Both the position numbers and the translations under genes were made by a program. The notes under the pieces were generated by a model, which saw only the letters and a list, made by a program, of their open reading frames with translations, did no database searches and was not told the DNA's origin. Shown one piece after another: positions 6,810 through 16,078 of a stretch of DNA of 35,389 nucleotides (its first letter is position 1; every line of letters begins with the position of its first letter). The stretch comes from Acidimicrobiia bacterium. GTDB taxonomy: Bacteria > Actinomycetota > Acidimicrobiia > Spongiisociales > UBA5794. The stretch lies in contig JASJBC010000039.1 in the NCBI GenBank assembly GCA_030066715.1, forward strand, positions 1-35,389. Direction: 5' to 3'.

Positions 6810-7753
6810 TGCCGAAAGTCGTGATCGCCATTGGCGGCAACTCGCTGATCCCAGATTCCGAGCACACCTCGGTTCAGGACCAGTACCTGGCCGCAGCCGA
6901 GACCGACGACCACATCGCAGCCCTGATCGAAAAGGGCTGGGACGTGGTCATATCCCACGGCAACGGGCCCCAGGTGGGGTTCATCCTGCGTCGCTCCGAG
7001 ATGGCGAGCAGCGAGCTCCACGAGATCCCGCTCGACTACTGCGGAGCGGACACCCAGGGCGCAATCGGCTATATGCTGCAACAGAACCTCGTGAACGACT
7101 TCCGCCAGCGGGGCATCAACAAGAGCGTTGCGACCATCGTGACCCAGGTCGAGGTGGATCCCACCGACCCGGCGTTCGAAAGCCCGAGCAAGCCGATCGG
7201 CTCGTTTATGGACGAGGAGCAGGCAAAGCTCCGGCGGGCCAAGGACCGTTGGGACGTCAAAGAGGATGCCGGGCGCGGCTGGCGCCGGGTGGTCGCCTCC
7301 CCCAAGCCGATGCGCATCGTCGAGCTCGACGTGATCAAGAGCTTGCTCGATTCAGGTGTAGTGACCATTGCAGTCGGCGGCGGGGGCATCCCCGTTGTCG
7401 CCGATGAGAACGGCGACCTGCGCGGCATTGCAGCCGTTATCGACAAGGACCTGGCATCGGCATTGCTGGCCAGCCAGCTCGACGCCGATCTGCTGCTGAT
7501 CTCAACGGCGGTCGAGAAGGTCGCGCTCAACTTCGGCAAGGAGACCGAGGAGTGGGTTGACCAGTTCACGCTCTCCGAGGTCAAGCAGTACCTCGCCGAA
7601 GGCGGCCACTTCGCCGAGGGGTCGATGGCCCCGAAGATGCGAGCGGTGGTGCAGTACATGGAGGCTGGTGGCAAGGAAGCCCTGATCACCAACCCGCAGA
7701 ACCTCGAACGAGCGATGGCCGGCGAGACCGGCACCAGGATCGTTCATGGATAA
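6809..7753 (+). CDS. arcC: Carbamate kinase
   Basis: This 314-aa kinase transfers the phosphate of carbamoyl phosphate to ADP, giving ATP plus carbamate, which decays to ammonia and CO2. Motifs include AIGGNSL near the N-terminus (residues 7-13) and SHGNGPQVG (49-57), both diagnostic of the amino-acid-kinase fold carbamate kinases. VGGGGIPVV and AVIDKDLASALLA follow later. A GTG at 6800 is in frame, but the ATG at 6809 overlapping the previous stop (TAATG) gives the standard start MPKVVIAIGGN. The 3' end overlaps the next gene by 8 bases. E. coli has a homologue (YqeA) in its ygeW cluster. Here the gene is the energy-recovery step for both carbamoyltransferases. Confidence 0.95.
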   Translation: MPKVVIAIGGNSLIPDSEHTSVQDQYLAAAETDDHIAALIEKGWDVVISHGNGPQVGFILRRSEMASSELHEIPLDYCGADTQGAIGYMLQQNLVNDFRQRGINKSVATIVTQVEVDPTDPAFESPSKPIGSFMDEEQAKLRRAKDRWDVKEDAGRGWRRVVASPKPMRIVELDVIKSLLDSGVVTIAVGGGGIPVVADENGDLRGIAAVIDKDLASALLASQLDADLLLISTAVEKVALNFGKETEEWVDQFTLSEVKQYLAEGGHFAEGSMAPKMRAVVQYMEAGGKEALITNPQNLERAMAGETGTRIVHG

Positions 7754-9011
7754 CGTCACAGGGCTCACCTGTGTGATCTGTGACAAGACGTACCCGGCGG
7801 ACTTCGCCGGGTACGTCTGTACCGACCACGGGAACGAGGGGATCCTCGACGTGCGGTACGACTACGAGCGGATCGCTCAGTCGTGGACCAAGACCGACCT
7901 CGACGCCAACCGGAATCGCACCATGTGGCGCTACCGGCCGCTCATGCCGGTGCGTCCGGACGCTCCGGTTCCGCCGCTCACTGTCGGCGGCACCCCGATG
8001 TACGACGCCAAGCCGCTGGCTGCCGCGCTGGGAATCGCCAGAGTCTGGGTCAAAGACGAGGGCCGTCAACCGACGGCATCGCTCAAGGACCGCGCCTCGG
8101 CTATGGCCGTCGTCAAGGCGCAGGAGCGCGGCGCCGAGGTCATCACGACTGCCAGCACCGGGAACGCGGCCGCGGCACTGTCGGGTATCTGTGCCAGCGT
8201 CGGCCAGAAGAATGTCATCTTCGTCCCCAAGACGGCACCGGAGGCCAAGATCGCCCAGCTGCTGGCCTACGGCTCGACCGTAGCGCTCGTCAACGGCAAC
8301 TACGACTCCGCTTTCGAGCTTTGTCTGCTTGCTGCCGAGGAGTACGGGTGGTTCAACCGCAACACCGGCTTCAACCCCTTCATGACCGAAGGCAAGAAGA
8401 CGGCCGGGCTCGAGATCCTGGAGGATCTCGAGTGGAACCCACCGGACGCCATCTTCGTCAGCGTCGGCGACGGCTCGATCATCGGCGGCGTGCACAAGGC
8501 AATGAAGGACGCGGCCGGCCTCGGCTGGATCGAGAAGGTGCCGCGCATCTACGGCATCCAATCCTCCGGGAGCGACTTCCTAGTGCAGGCGTTCGAATCC
8601 GGCGAGGATGTGCTGACCAAGGCTCCGATCTCGGCCGACACCCTGGCCGATTCGATCAGCGCCGACCTGCCCCGCGACCGCATCAAGGCAATGCGCGCCG
8701 TCACCGAGACCGACGGTGCCTACCTCCGGGTGAGCGACGATGACATCCTCGCCGCAGTTCCCCTGCTGGCCCGGGGGTCCGGGGTCTTTGCCGAGCCCGC
8801 CGGGGCGGCTGCCTACGCCGGACTGATCGAAGCGACCAACCGAGGCCTCGTCACAGCAGAGGACGAAGTTGTCGTACTGTCGACAGGGAACGGGCTCAAG
8901 GACATCGCCGGAGCGATGAAGGCGGTGAGTGCAGCCGGCACCAAGCCGATGTACGTCGACCCCAACCTCGAAGCACTCAAACAGGCAATGCAGAAGGGAA
9001 CCAGTCAATGA
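7746..9011 (+). CDS. Fold-type II PLP enzyme, threonine synthase-like, with N-terminal zinc ribbon
   Basis: This 421-aa protein starts with a small metal-ribbon pattern Cys9-x2-Cys12 ... Cys25-x2-His28, as in many threonine synthases. The PLP domain follows, with the Schiff-base lysine Lys114 in TASLKDRASA, the cofactor-phosphate/substrate loop ASTGNAAAALSG (STGN at 137-140) and GDGSIIGG near residue 243. Enzymes of this group eliminate or replace a beta-substituent (threonine synthase, threonine or diaminopropionate ammonia-lyase). Inside a carbamoyltransferase/carbamate kinase operon a biosynthetic threonine synthase is unlikely. A lyase acting on a decarbamoylated amino acid such as 2,3-diaminopropionate is plausible. 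It overlaps the neighbours by 8 bases (upstream) and by ATGA (downstream). Confidence 0.85.
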   Translation: MDNVTGLTCVICDKTYPADFAGYVCTDHGNEGILDVRYDYERIAQSWTKTDLDANRNRTMWRYRPLMPVRPDAPVPPLTVGGTPMYDAKPLAAALGIARVWVKDEGRQPTASLKDRASAMAVVKAQERGAEVITTASTGNAAAALSGICASVGQKNVIFVPKTAPEAKIAQLLAYGSTVALVNGNYDSAFELCLLAAEEYGWFNRNTGFNPFMTEGKKTAGLEILEDLEWNPPDAIFVSVGDGSIIGGVHKAMKDAAGLGWIEKVPRIYGIQSSGSDFLVQAFESGEDVLTKAPISADTLADSISADLPRDRIKAMRAVTETDGAYLRVSDDDILAAVPLLARGSGVFAEPAGAAAYAGLIEATNRGLVTAEDEVVVLSTGNGLKDIAGAMKAVSAAGTKPMYVDPNLEALKQAMQKGTSQ

Positions 9012-10468
9012 TCGATCTCAAGGTCAACGAATCGGTGCTGGAGTCGGCGGCACAGGTGGCCCGTAACCAGTCGATTCGCATCCCCACCTTCAAGCAGATG
9101 AAGAACCCACAGCTGGTTCCGGATGCGATCAAGACCCAACTCGGCGACGTCGGGCTGTGGGATCTGGATCCCTTGAACCTCTTCCGCATCACGTGGAAGA
9201 ACGAGCCGACACCACATGGCGGTGGCTACGGCGGCGTCAACTACATGGTGCTCCCTTCCGAGCTCACCGGGATCGACGCCAAGATCGTGATGCTCATCGG
9301 CAAGTGGTTCCCCACCGGCGCCCACAAGGTGGGCGCCGCGTTCGGCTGTCTTGCCCCTCGTCTGGTAACGGGCCAGTTCGACCCGGCGACGCAGAAGGCG
9401 GTCTGGCCGTCGACGGGCAACTACTGCCGCGGCGGCGCCTACGACTCCAACCTGCTGGGCTGTGAGTCGATCGCCATCCTGCCGGAGGGAATGAGCGCCG
9501 AGCGGTTCTCCTGGCTGGAGAGCGTTGCCGGCGAGATCATCAAGACGCCGGGCTCAGAGTCCAACGTCAAGGAGATCTTCGACAAGTGCAACGAGCTCCG
9601 TCAGTCCGGCCAGGACCTGGTGATCTTCAATCAGTTCGACGAGTTCGGCAACTACCTGTGGCACTACACGGTCACCGGCCCGGCGATGGTCGAGGCCCTC
9701 GAGGATGCCATGGTCGACGGCGAGACCTTCCGCGGGGTTGCCCTCGCAACCGGGTCTGCCGGGACGATCGCATCTGGCGATTACCTCAAGCAGGTCTACC
9801 CCGGCTCCGTCATCGGCGCCGCCGAGGCCGTGCAATGCCCGACGATCCTCTACAACGGGTTCGGAGAGCATCGCATCGAGGGCATCGGCGACAAGCACAT
9901 CCCGTGGGTGCACAACGTCAAGAACACCGACATGGCGATCGGCGTCGACGACGAGGCGACCATCTCGCTGACCCGCCTGTTCAACGAGCCCGCCGGCAAG
10001 GCGTACCTCGTCGACCAGGGCGTCAAGCCGGAGCTGGTCGAGCAGCTGTCGCTGTTCGGGATCTCCTGCATCGGCAACATGGTGGCGACCATCAAAATGG
10101 CCAAGCACTACGAGATGGGTTCCGGTGATGTGCTCGTCACCGTCGGCACCGACTCGATGGAGATGTACCAGAGCCGCCTGGTGGAGCTGAACGAGGAGCG
10201 GGGCGAGTTCACGTCACTCGACGCTGCTGCGTCCTTCCATCGTTACATGCTCGGGGCCGGCCTCGACCACGTCCAGGAGCTCGGCTACTACGACAAGAAG
10301 CGGGTCCACAACCTGAAGTACTACACGTGGGTCGAGCAGCAGGGCAAGACCTACGAAGAGATCCAGGCACAGTGGTACGACCCTGACTACTGGACCAGCA
10401 TCCAAGCCATGTCCGAGCCGATCGACGAGCTCATCGACCAGTTCAACGCCCGAGTCGGCCTGAACTAG
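9008..10468 (+). CDS. Fold-type II PLP enzyme, cysteine synthase/tryptophan synthase beta-like
   Basis: This 486-aa cytoplasmic PLP protein is last in the coupled operon and starts within the previous stop (ATGA). The likely cofactor lysine is Lys107 in FPTGAHKVGAAFG. The substrate loop is STGNYCRGGAYDSN (STGN at 135-138), and TVGTDSMEMY sits near the C-terminal part. It is longer than cysteine synthase (about 310 aa) and is not YgeX-like in detail. The function is not recognised beyond the fold. The two PLP genes sit side by side and could act in sequence, for example removing two amino groups from a diamino acid, or form one complex. It ends 2 bases before a large inverted repeat that probably closes the transcript. 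Confidence 0.8.
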   Translation: MIDLKVNESVLESAAQVARNQSIRIPTFKQMKNPQLVPDAIKTQLGDVGLWDLDPLNLFRITWKNEPTPHGGGYGGVNYMVLPSELTGIDAKIVMLIGKWFPTGAHKVGAAFGCLAPRLVTGQFDPATQKAVWPSTGNYCRGGAYDSNLLGCESIAILPEGMSAERFSWLESVAGEIIKTPGSESNVKEIFDKCNELRQSGQDLVIFNQFDEFGNYLWHYTVTGPAMVEALEDAMVDGETFRGVALATGSAGTIASGDYLKQVYPGSVIGAAEAVQCPTILYNGFGEHRIEGIGDKHIPWVHNVKNTDMAIGVDDEATISLTRLFNEPAGKAYLVDQGVKPELVEQLSLFGISCIGNMVATIKMAKHYEMGSGDVLVTVGTDSMEMYQSRLVELNEERGEFTSLDAAASFHRYMLGAGLDHVQELGYYDKKRVHNLKYYTWVEQQGKTYEEIQAQWYDPDYWTSIQAMSEPIDELIDQFNARVGLN

Positions 10469-10470
10469 CT

Positions 10471-10518
10471 GTTCTTGCGTAAGCGGCGGCACATATGTGC
10501 CGCCAGCTACGCAAGAAC
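10471..10518. terminator. Large nested inverted repeat between convergent genes (probable bidirectional terminator)
   Basis: Outer arms 10471-10481 and 10508-10518 (11 bp, perfect) enclose a 20-bp perfect palindrome (10485-10494 with 10495-10504). Three unpaired bases lie on each side between them. It lies between the plus-strand PLP operon and the minus-strand GH65 gene, the normal place for a shared terminator. Neither strand shows a T-run after the stem, so termination may be weak, stem-dependent or assisted. Confidence 0.6.
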
Positions 10519-10532
10519 GGAGGTGTTGCGGT

Positions 10533-12899
10533 CTACGCCGGGAGCGTTCGCGTAATCGGCTCTCCGGGAACGAGTTCCACTTCGTCGTCGAAGTGGGCGA
10601 TGGTCAGTTCGTCGCCCTCGACCAGCGTGTAGGTGGTGGTCCCGTTCTCGATGGCGACATCGAGCAGATGGCCGCGCACGGTGACCGGGAAACGGAGACG
10701 AGTGATCCCGGCCGGGAGCCGCGGCCTGAAGCTGATGTTGCCGTCGAAGTCCCGCATCCCGGCGAAGCCATACACCAGCACCATCCAGGTGCCACCCATG
10801 GAGGCGATGTGGCAACCGTCGCTCACGTTGTGGCCGATGTCGGCGAGATCCATCAGGATCGCATAGCGCCCGTACTCCATGGCCTTGTCGAGGTACCCGA
10901 TCTCCGCCGCGGCAATACTCTGGATCGATGCCGACAACGAGGAATCACCGGTGGTGAGCGGGTCGTAGTAATCGAAGTTGCGCTTCTTGAGCTCCAGGGA
11001 GAACTCGTCACCGAGGAGGAACATGGCAAGCACGACGTCCGCCTGCTTGATCACCTGGTGCCGGTAGATATTGAGCGGGTGGTAGTACAGCAGGAGCGGG
11101 TAGTTGTCGATCGGAGTGCTGGCGAAATCCCACACCGGATGCTCCAGGAAGTCGGCGTCCTGGAGGTGGATTCCTTTGGCTTCGTCGTACGGAAGGTACA
11201 TAGCCGCGGCGATCCGTTCCCACTCCCCGACCTCCGCCTCGTGAAGACCGGTGCGATGCACCAGAGCCTTGTACCGATCCGGATCGTGCTGGCGGAGCCA
11301 GGTGACCGAGGAGGCCGCATACCTCAGGTTCAGCCGTGCCATCGAGTTGGTGTAGAGGTTGTCATCGACGACAGTCGTGTACTCGTCGGGACCGGTCACC
11401 GCATGGATGGAGAACTGCCCATCGAGCCGCTCTGAGAAGAACCCGAGATCCGCCCACATCCGCGCCGTTTCGACCAGCATCTCGACCCCGGCCGTGTCCA
11501 GCAGGTCGGTGTCGCCCGTCACGTCGACGTACTTTTTGAGCGCATACATGATGTCCGCGTTGAGGTGATACTGCGCCGTGCCGGCTGCGTAGTACGCGGA
11601 GGCCTCCTCGCCGTTGATCGTCCGCCACGGGAACAGGGCACCCTTCTGGTGCAATTCGGCGGCTCGCTCTCTGGCCTTGTCCAGCATGCTGTGGCGGAAA
11701 CGCAGCAGGTTCCCGGCAATCCGCGGAGAGGTATAGGTCAGGAAGGGCAGAACGTAGATCTCGGTATCCCAGAAGTAGTGCCCCTCATAGGCCTGGCCGG
11801 TCAAACCCTTGGCCGGAACGCCAACGCCCTCCGCGCGGCCGACCGCCTGCAAGATCTGCAGCAGGTTCCACCTGATTGCCTGCTGTAGCTCACCCGCCGG
11901 ACGACCCATCGCTGCAGCATCCGCCTCAATTTCGACACCGCTGCGGCGCCAGAAGTCGTCGAGATAGGCTCGCTGCCCTTCCACCAACTCGTCGAATCCC
12001 TCGTGGACGGCACGGTCGAGCGTCCGCTCGGAGCGATCCACCAACTCGTCGACGGGGACGCCCCGTGACGTGTGATAGGTGAGGTACTTGTGGATGGTGA
12101 TCGGCTCGCCCTCGAGCGCATTGACTGTGAAGACCACTTTGCCCATGTCCTCGCCACACTCGGAAGCAACCAGATATGGGCACTCCGTCGTGATGGTGTG
12201 ATCGGCGCCACACGCCAGAGTCATCCCGCTGTTGCGCGTCTTGTAGCCCAGCAGGATGCGCTGCTCGGCGCAGTCCCCGCGGTGTTGCACAAGCGGCGTG
12301 TCGCCGAAGCCGCGTGCCTTGCGCGGGTCGAAGTCGCTCGCAGCGTTCCTCCCCGTCCGCACCAGTTGTGAGGAAACGACCACGGGCGCCGTTGCGTTCA
12401 GCACGGTGACTCGATACGAGATCGCCGCGACATGGCGGTGCTGGAACGAGACGAGACGCCGTGACTCAACCAGCACTTCCTTGCCGGAAGGCGTCTCCCA
12501 CAAGACACGTCGGTCCAGGACACCGGCCTGCATGTCCAACGTCCTCCGGTACTCCAGCAGGTTGGCGGTCGGGAGATAGAGGGGCTCGTCGTCAACGTAG
12601 AGCTTGAGGACCTTGCCGTCGGGCACGTTGAGCATGGTCTGCCCCGTCTTGGCGAAGCCGTACGCCCTCTCCCCGTACTCGATCGGCCATGTCTCGTGAA
12701 AGCCGTTCACGAAGGTGCCGGGCTGATGCACAGGCCTGCCTTCGTCGAAGTTGCCCCGCATCCCCAAATACCCATTGCCGATCGCAAACATCGTTTCAGC
12801 CTGGGGGACAAGATCCCGGTAGAAACCGGTTTCGATCATCTTCCATTCATCGATCGGATAGACGAACTCAGGCGGACGCTTCACCTCACGCTCGATCAT
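10533..12899 (-). CDS. Glycoside hydrolase family 65 phosphorylase (maltose/trehalose/kojibiose-type)
   Basis: This 788-aa cytoplasmic enzyme probably splits an alpha-linked glucose disaccharide with phosphate to give beta-glucose 1-phosphate and a sugar. The beta-sandwich N-terminal domain includes FAIGNGYLGMRGNFDEG (residues 38-54). The (alpha/alpha)6 barrel carries GHYFWDTEIYVLPF (373-386) and the catalytic-acid motif GPDEYTTVVDDNLYTN (503-518, acid Glu506). KQADVVLAMFL and DGCHIASMGGTW follow, the latter in the phosphate-site region. Length fits GH65. The ATG at 12899 has GGAG six bases upstream; a longer TTG-initiated form is less likely. No beta-phosphoglucomutase, the usual partner, is nearby. 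SulP lies upstream on the same strand, 120 bases away. The exact disaccharide cannot be read. Confidence 0.9.
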   Translation of the reverse strand: MIEREVKRPPEFVYPIDEWKMIETGFYRDLVPQAETMFAIGNGYLGMRGNFDEGRPVHQPGTFVNGFHETWPIEYGERAYGFAKTGQTMLNVPDGKVLKLYVDDEPLYLPTANLLEYRRTLDMQAGVLDRRVLWETPSGKEVLVESRRLVSFQHRHVAAISYRVTVLNATAPVVVSSQLVRTGRNAASDFDPRKARGFGDTPLVQHRGDCAEQRILLGYKTRNSGMTLACGADHTITTECPYLVASECGEDMGKVVFTVNALEGEPITIHKYLTYHTSRGVPVDELVDRSERTLDRAVHEGFDELVEGQRAYLDDFWRRSGVEIEADAAAMGRPAGELQQAIRWNLLQILQAVGRAEGVGVPAKGLTGQAYEGHYFWDTEIYVLPFLTYTSPRIAGNLLRFRHSMLDKARERAAELHQKGALFPWRTINGEEASAYYAAGTAQYHLNADIMYALKKYVDVTGDTDLLDTAGVEMLVETARMWADLGFFSERLDGQFSIHAVTGPDEYTTVVDDNLYTNSMARLNLRYAASSVTWLRQHDPDRYKALVHRTGLHEAEVGEWERIAAAMYLPYDEAKGIHLQDADFLEHPVWDFASTPIDNYPLLLYYHPLNIYRHQVIKQADVVLAMFLLGDEFSLELKKRNFDYYDPLTTGDSSLSASIQSIAAAEIGYLDKAMEYGRYAILMDLADIGHNVSDGCHIASMGGTWMVLVYGFAGMRDFDGNISFRPRLPAGITRLRFPVTVRGHLLDVAIENGTTTYTLVEGDELTIAHFDDEVELVPGEPITRTLPA

Positions 12900-13019
12900 T
12901 CTTGCTCCAGTGGAAGAGGGAACACACAAATCGTAGTGTCGACCCCGGCCCGCCAATCTGCGGCCGTGCCGGACACGTTGCGCAGGAAGTTCGCCCGGCA
13001 GTGTTTTGGCAACCGACGT

Positions 13020-14558
13020 CTAGATCTCTGCACAGATGTCGTCGTCGGCAAACACGCTCTTGATAATTCGCACTGCATGCGCCGGGACTGAGACAACGCA
13101 GACATCCAGCCCTGCGTGCTTGGCGTCTGCGACAAAGGCTTGCAATACGGTCGCCCCCGTGAAATCGATCCGACCCAGCTGCTCGAGATTGATCTCCAGC
13201 CTCTCCGCCTCCGGGTTGAGGGCCAACTGCTCGAGGAGAATCCGCTCCATCGCCGGGGTCGAACCGAAGTACAGCACTCCGATCGGACGGACGGTCAGCG
13301 TGTTGCCCACGTAGCTCGAGGCGACCGATGCACCGAGTTCCCGAGCCAGATGCACCGCAACACCGAGACCGATGCCAAACAGCACGGCGACGTCGATGCG
13401 CGGGCTGAATGCCAGCGTTGCCACAAACGTGACCCCGGCAACAGCAGCCTGCGGTCTCGAGATGGGCCAGATCCCCCAGATCTGATCCACACGGATCAGT
13501 GGCACGACCGCCACAATCACGATCGCACTCAGCACCGCCCGCGGCAGATCGGACAGGACTCCGGCCACCGGGAGAAAGGCCAGGACGGCCAGCCCGGTGA
13601 TGGCGCCGCTCCATCTCGTCCGACCACCGGCAAGTTTGTTGACGGAACTACGTGAGAACGAGCCCCCGACCGGAAACCCTCCGGAGACCCCGGCGGCGAG
13701 GTTGGCCAGGCCCTGGCTGATGAACTCCTGATTCGGGTTCCAGATGGTGCGATCCTGGGCGGCAAACGTCCTGGCGATCGCAGCCGGTTCGGCGAAACCG
13801 ACGAGAGCTATGACCACGGCGCCCACGAGCAAGGCTCCGGTTTCCGACCAAGGCAGGTCGAGAGAGAAGGGGGGCAGACCCGCAGGGATGTCGCCGACGA
13901 CCACTCCTTCGTAACCTGCGCCGATACTCCAGGCCAAACCCACGACTACGGCGACCAGCACACCGGGAAACACCCTGGAGAGTCGCCGACCGCCGAGGAC
14001 GATCACGCCGGTCAGGACGGCCAGCCCGATGGCGGCGAAATCCCAGTCGCCGGGATTGAGCAGGGCCCGTGCTGCCTCTCCGAGCAGCCCGCCGTCACCC
14101 GGGGACACACCGAGCGCACCCGGGATTTGGGAAGAAGTGATGAGGATCGCTGCTCCGGAGGTGAACCCCAGCAGCACGGGTTGCGACATGAAGAACGCAA
14201 TGACCCCCGACCGCAGCAGACCAAACAGCACACGGACGGCGCCCACCATCAACGCCAGCAGCGCGGCCAGCGCAACGAACTCGGCAGACCCCGGCACCGC
14301 CAGCGGGGAGATCACGCCAAAGGTCAGCAACGCCGTCATCGCAACCGGGCCGGTTTGTAGATAGGGCGAAGATGCCACAATCGCCGCCGCCAGCGGTGGC
14401 AGCGCCGCCGCATATAGGCCGATGTAGCTCGGGACACCCGCGATCTCGGCGTAGGCGAGCGACTGCGGGATGAGAATCAGCGCAACGCTGATTCCGGCAA
14501 TCACGTCGCGCGTTGAGGGGCGCGGTGGCGCCAGCATCGCTCGCAATGACCCGGACAT
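13020..14558 (-). CDS. SulP/SLC26-family anion permease with STAS domain
   Basis: This 512-aa inner-membrane transporter has many hydrophobic helices from about residue 20 to 400. The SulP entry motif PSTRDVIAGISVALILIPQSLAYAEIAG spans residues 14-41, and the GGFPVGGSFSRSSVNKLAGG stretch is typical of the anion-binding repeat. The C-terminal STAS domain (about 405-512) contains RIDFTGATVLQAF, where many homologues have DSTG. Family members carry sulfate, bicarbonate or other anions; no carbonic anhydrase gene is adjacent to favour bicarbonate. AAGGGG precedes the ATG at 14558. It may share a transcript with the GH65 gene, but the 120-base gap leaves room for a separate promoter. Confidence 0.93.
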   Translation of the reverse strand: MSGSLRAMLAPPRPSTRDVIAGISVALILIPQSLAYAEIAGVPSYIGLYAAALPPLAAAIVASSPYLQTGPVAMTALLTFGVISPLAVPGSAEFVALAALLALMVGAVRVLFGLLRSGVIAFFMSQPVLLGFTSGAAILITSSQIPGALGVSPGDGGLLGEAARALLNPGDWDFAAIGLAVLTGVIVLGGRRLSRVFPGVLVAVVVGLAWSIGAGYEGVVVGDIPAGLPPFSLDLPWSETGALLVGAVVIALVGFAEPAAIARTFAAQDRTIWNPNQEFISQGLANLAAGVSGGFPVGGSFSRSSVNKLAGGRTRWSGAITGLAVLAFLPVAGVLSDLPRAVLSAIVIVAVVPLIRVDQIWGIWPISRPQAAVAGVTFVATLAFSPRIDVAVLFGIGLGVAVHLARELGASVASSYVGNTLTVRPIGVLYFGSTPAMERILLEQLALNPEAERLEINLEQLGRIDFTGATVLQAFVADAKHAGLDVCVVSVPAHAVRIIKSVFADDDICAEI

Positions 14559-14725
14559 GCGCCATCCCCTTCAACAGATTCGCAGGGCCGACAATATCGT
14601 GCCCACCTGGCGCCCGTCGGCCAAATCTACTCGGACACCACTCCCAGGATTCTCACAGTCATCTCCAAGGTACAGCCAAGGCCCTGGATCCACGCTGGTG
14701 CTCCAACCACCAATGGGAGTACCCG

Positions 14726-15994
14726 ATGATTCGACAGACAACCTTGCCCGCAATGGTCCTCGTGATAGCGGGTGGCCTAGCTGCCTGTGGCGATGCGACC
14801 GCTGCCACTTCGACACCTACGGAGCCAACGGCTGCGAGCGAGACGTCAGAGGCGGCGGCGGCCGCACTCACCTACCCGATCGTCGACACCGGGCAAACCA
14901 CGTTCTATGACACTCGGGACGAAATCGCGGAGCCGTCTGCAGGTGACGCATTCTTTGGACAGGATGCCGGTCACAACGGGAACCAGCCGAGCTACATCGA
15001 CAACAGGGACGGGACTGTCACAGACAACGTGACCGGATTGACATGGACGCAAACCCCGGTACAGAACCTCACATACGACGAGGCCACCACTTTGGCGGAG
15101 ACCTTCGCATCGGCCGGATACGACGATTGGCGGCTGCCGACCATCAAGGAGCTGTACTCGCTCATTCTGTTCACCGGGACCGACCCCAGCGGCTGCGACG
15201 AGACGGGCCGGGTCTGTGCAGCAGCGGTCCCGTTCATCGACACCGACTACTTCGACTTCGAGTACGGCGACATTTCCGCGGGGGAGAGAGTGATCGACGC
15301 CCAGTACCTGAGCAGCACCATCTACATCGGTGACGGGCGGGAGACGCTGGTCTTCGGCGTCAACTTCGCCGACGGTCGAATCAAGGGTTACGGACTCAGC
15401 CTGTTCGGCCGGGACAAGACCTTCGACGTTCTTCTCGTCAGGGGCGCCGACGACTACGGCAGCAACGAGTTCATGGACAACGGTGACGGCACGATCAGTG
15501 ATCTGGCAACCGGGCTCATCTGGACCCAGACCGATAGTGGTGAGGCTATGGAGTGGGAACAGGCCCTGGCCTACTGCTCGGCCCTCGAAACGGGCGACAA
15601 CGAGGACTGGCGGCTCCCGACCGTCAAGGAGTTGCAGAGCATCGTCGACTACACACGTTCCCCGAGCACGACAGGTACGGCGGCCATCGACCCGGCCTTC
15701 TCCATATCCGAGATCATCGCTGAGGACGGGAGCGCCAACTACCCATTCCTGTGGAGCAGCACTACGCACGCCAATCTGGTGAACGGGGCGAATGCGGCCT
15801 ATGTCGCCTTCGGCGACGGACTGGGGTGGATGCAGTCCCCAGCCGGCGACTACACGCTGCGCGACGTGCACGGAGCAGGCGCACAACGCAGCGACCCCAA
15901 GACCGGCGATGCCGGTGAATACCCCTACGGTCACGGCCCGCAAGGCGACGTGATCCGCATCAGCAACCACGCCGTGTGCGTCGGCGACGCCTAG
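14726..15994 (+). CDS. Secreted lipoprotein with two DUF1566 (Lcl-type) domains
   Basis: This 422-aa protein has a lipoprotein signal: the hydrophobic run MVLVIAGGLAAC puts the lipidated Cys at residue 21. A Thr/Glu/Ala-rich linker to about residue 48 follows. Two related domains come next. The first has DGTVTDNVTGLTWTQT and DDWRLPTIKEL; the second has DGTISDLATGLIWTQT and EDWRLPTVKEL. The shared DGTxxDxxTGLxWTQT...DWRLPTxKEL pattern defines DUF1566, found in Legionella collagen-like adhesin Lcl and many surface proteins, some lectin-like. The start at 14726 is supported by GGGAG seven bases upstream and by the signal peptide; the frame extends further upstream without meaning. It is probably a cell-surface binding protein; the ligand is unknown. 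Confidence 0.85.
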   Translation: MIRQTTLPAMVLVIAGGLAACGDATAATSTPTEPTAASETSEAAAAALTYPIVDTGQTTFYDTRDEIAEPSAGDAFFGQDAGHNGNQPSYIDNRDGTVTDNVTGLTWTQTPVQNLTYDEATTLAETFASAGYDDWRLPTIKELYSLILFTGTDPSGCDETGRVCAAAVPFIDTDYFDFEYGDISAGERVIDAQYLSSTIYIGDGRETLVFGVNFADGRIKGYGLSLFGRDKTFDVLLVRGADDYGSNEFMDNGDGTISDLATGLIWTQTDSGEAMEWEQALAYCSALETGDNEDWRLPTVKELQSIVDYTRSPSTTGTAAIDPAFSISEIIAEDGSANYPFLWSSTTHANLVNGANAAYVAFGDGLGWMQSPAGDYTLRDVHGAGAQRSDPKTGDAGEYPYGHGPQGDVIRISNHAVCVGDA

Positions 15995-16078
15995 GTCGAC
16001 CCGTCCGCTCTGTCGTGAACACCCACTTGACCCGGGATGCGCTCGGGCTGGATGATGGGAGGGACGAGAGGGGTCAAC

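Noticed and set aside
14513-14725. Upstream extension of the DUF1566 lipoprotein frame
   Set aside because: It would put about 70 residues before a perfect lipoprotein signal peptide and overlap the SulP start; the ATG at 14726 has its own ribosome site.
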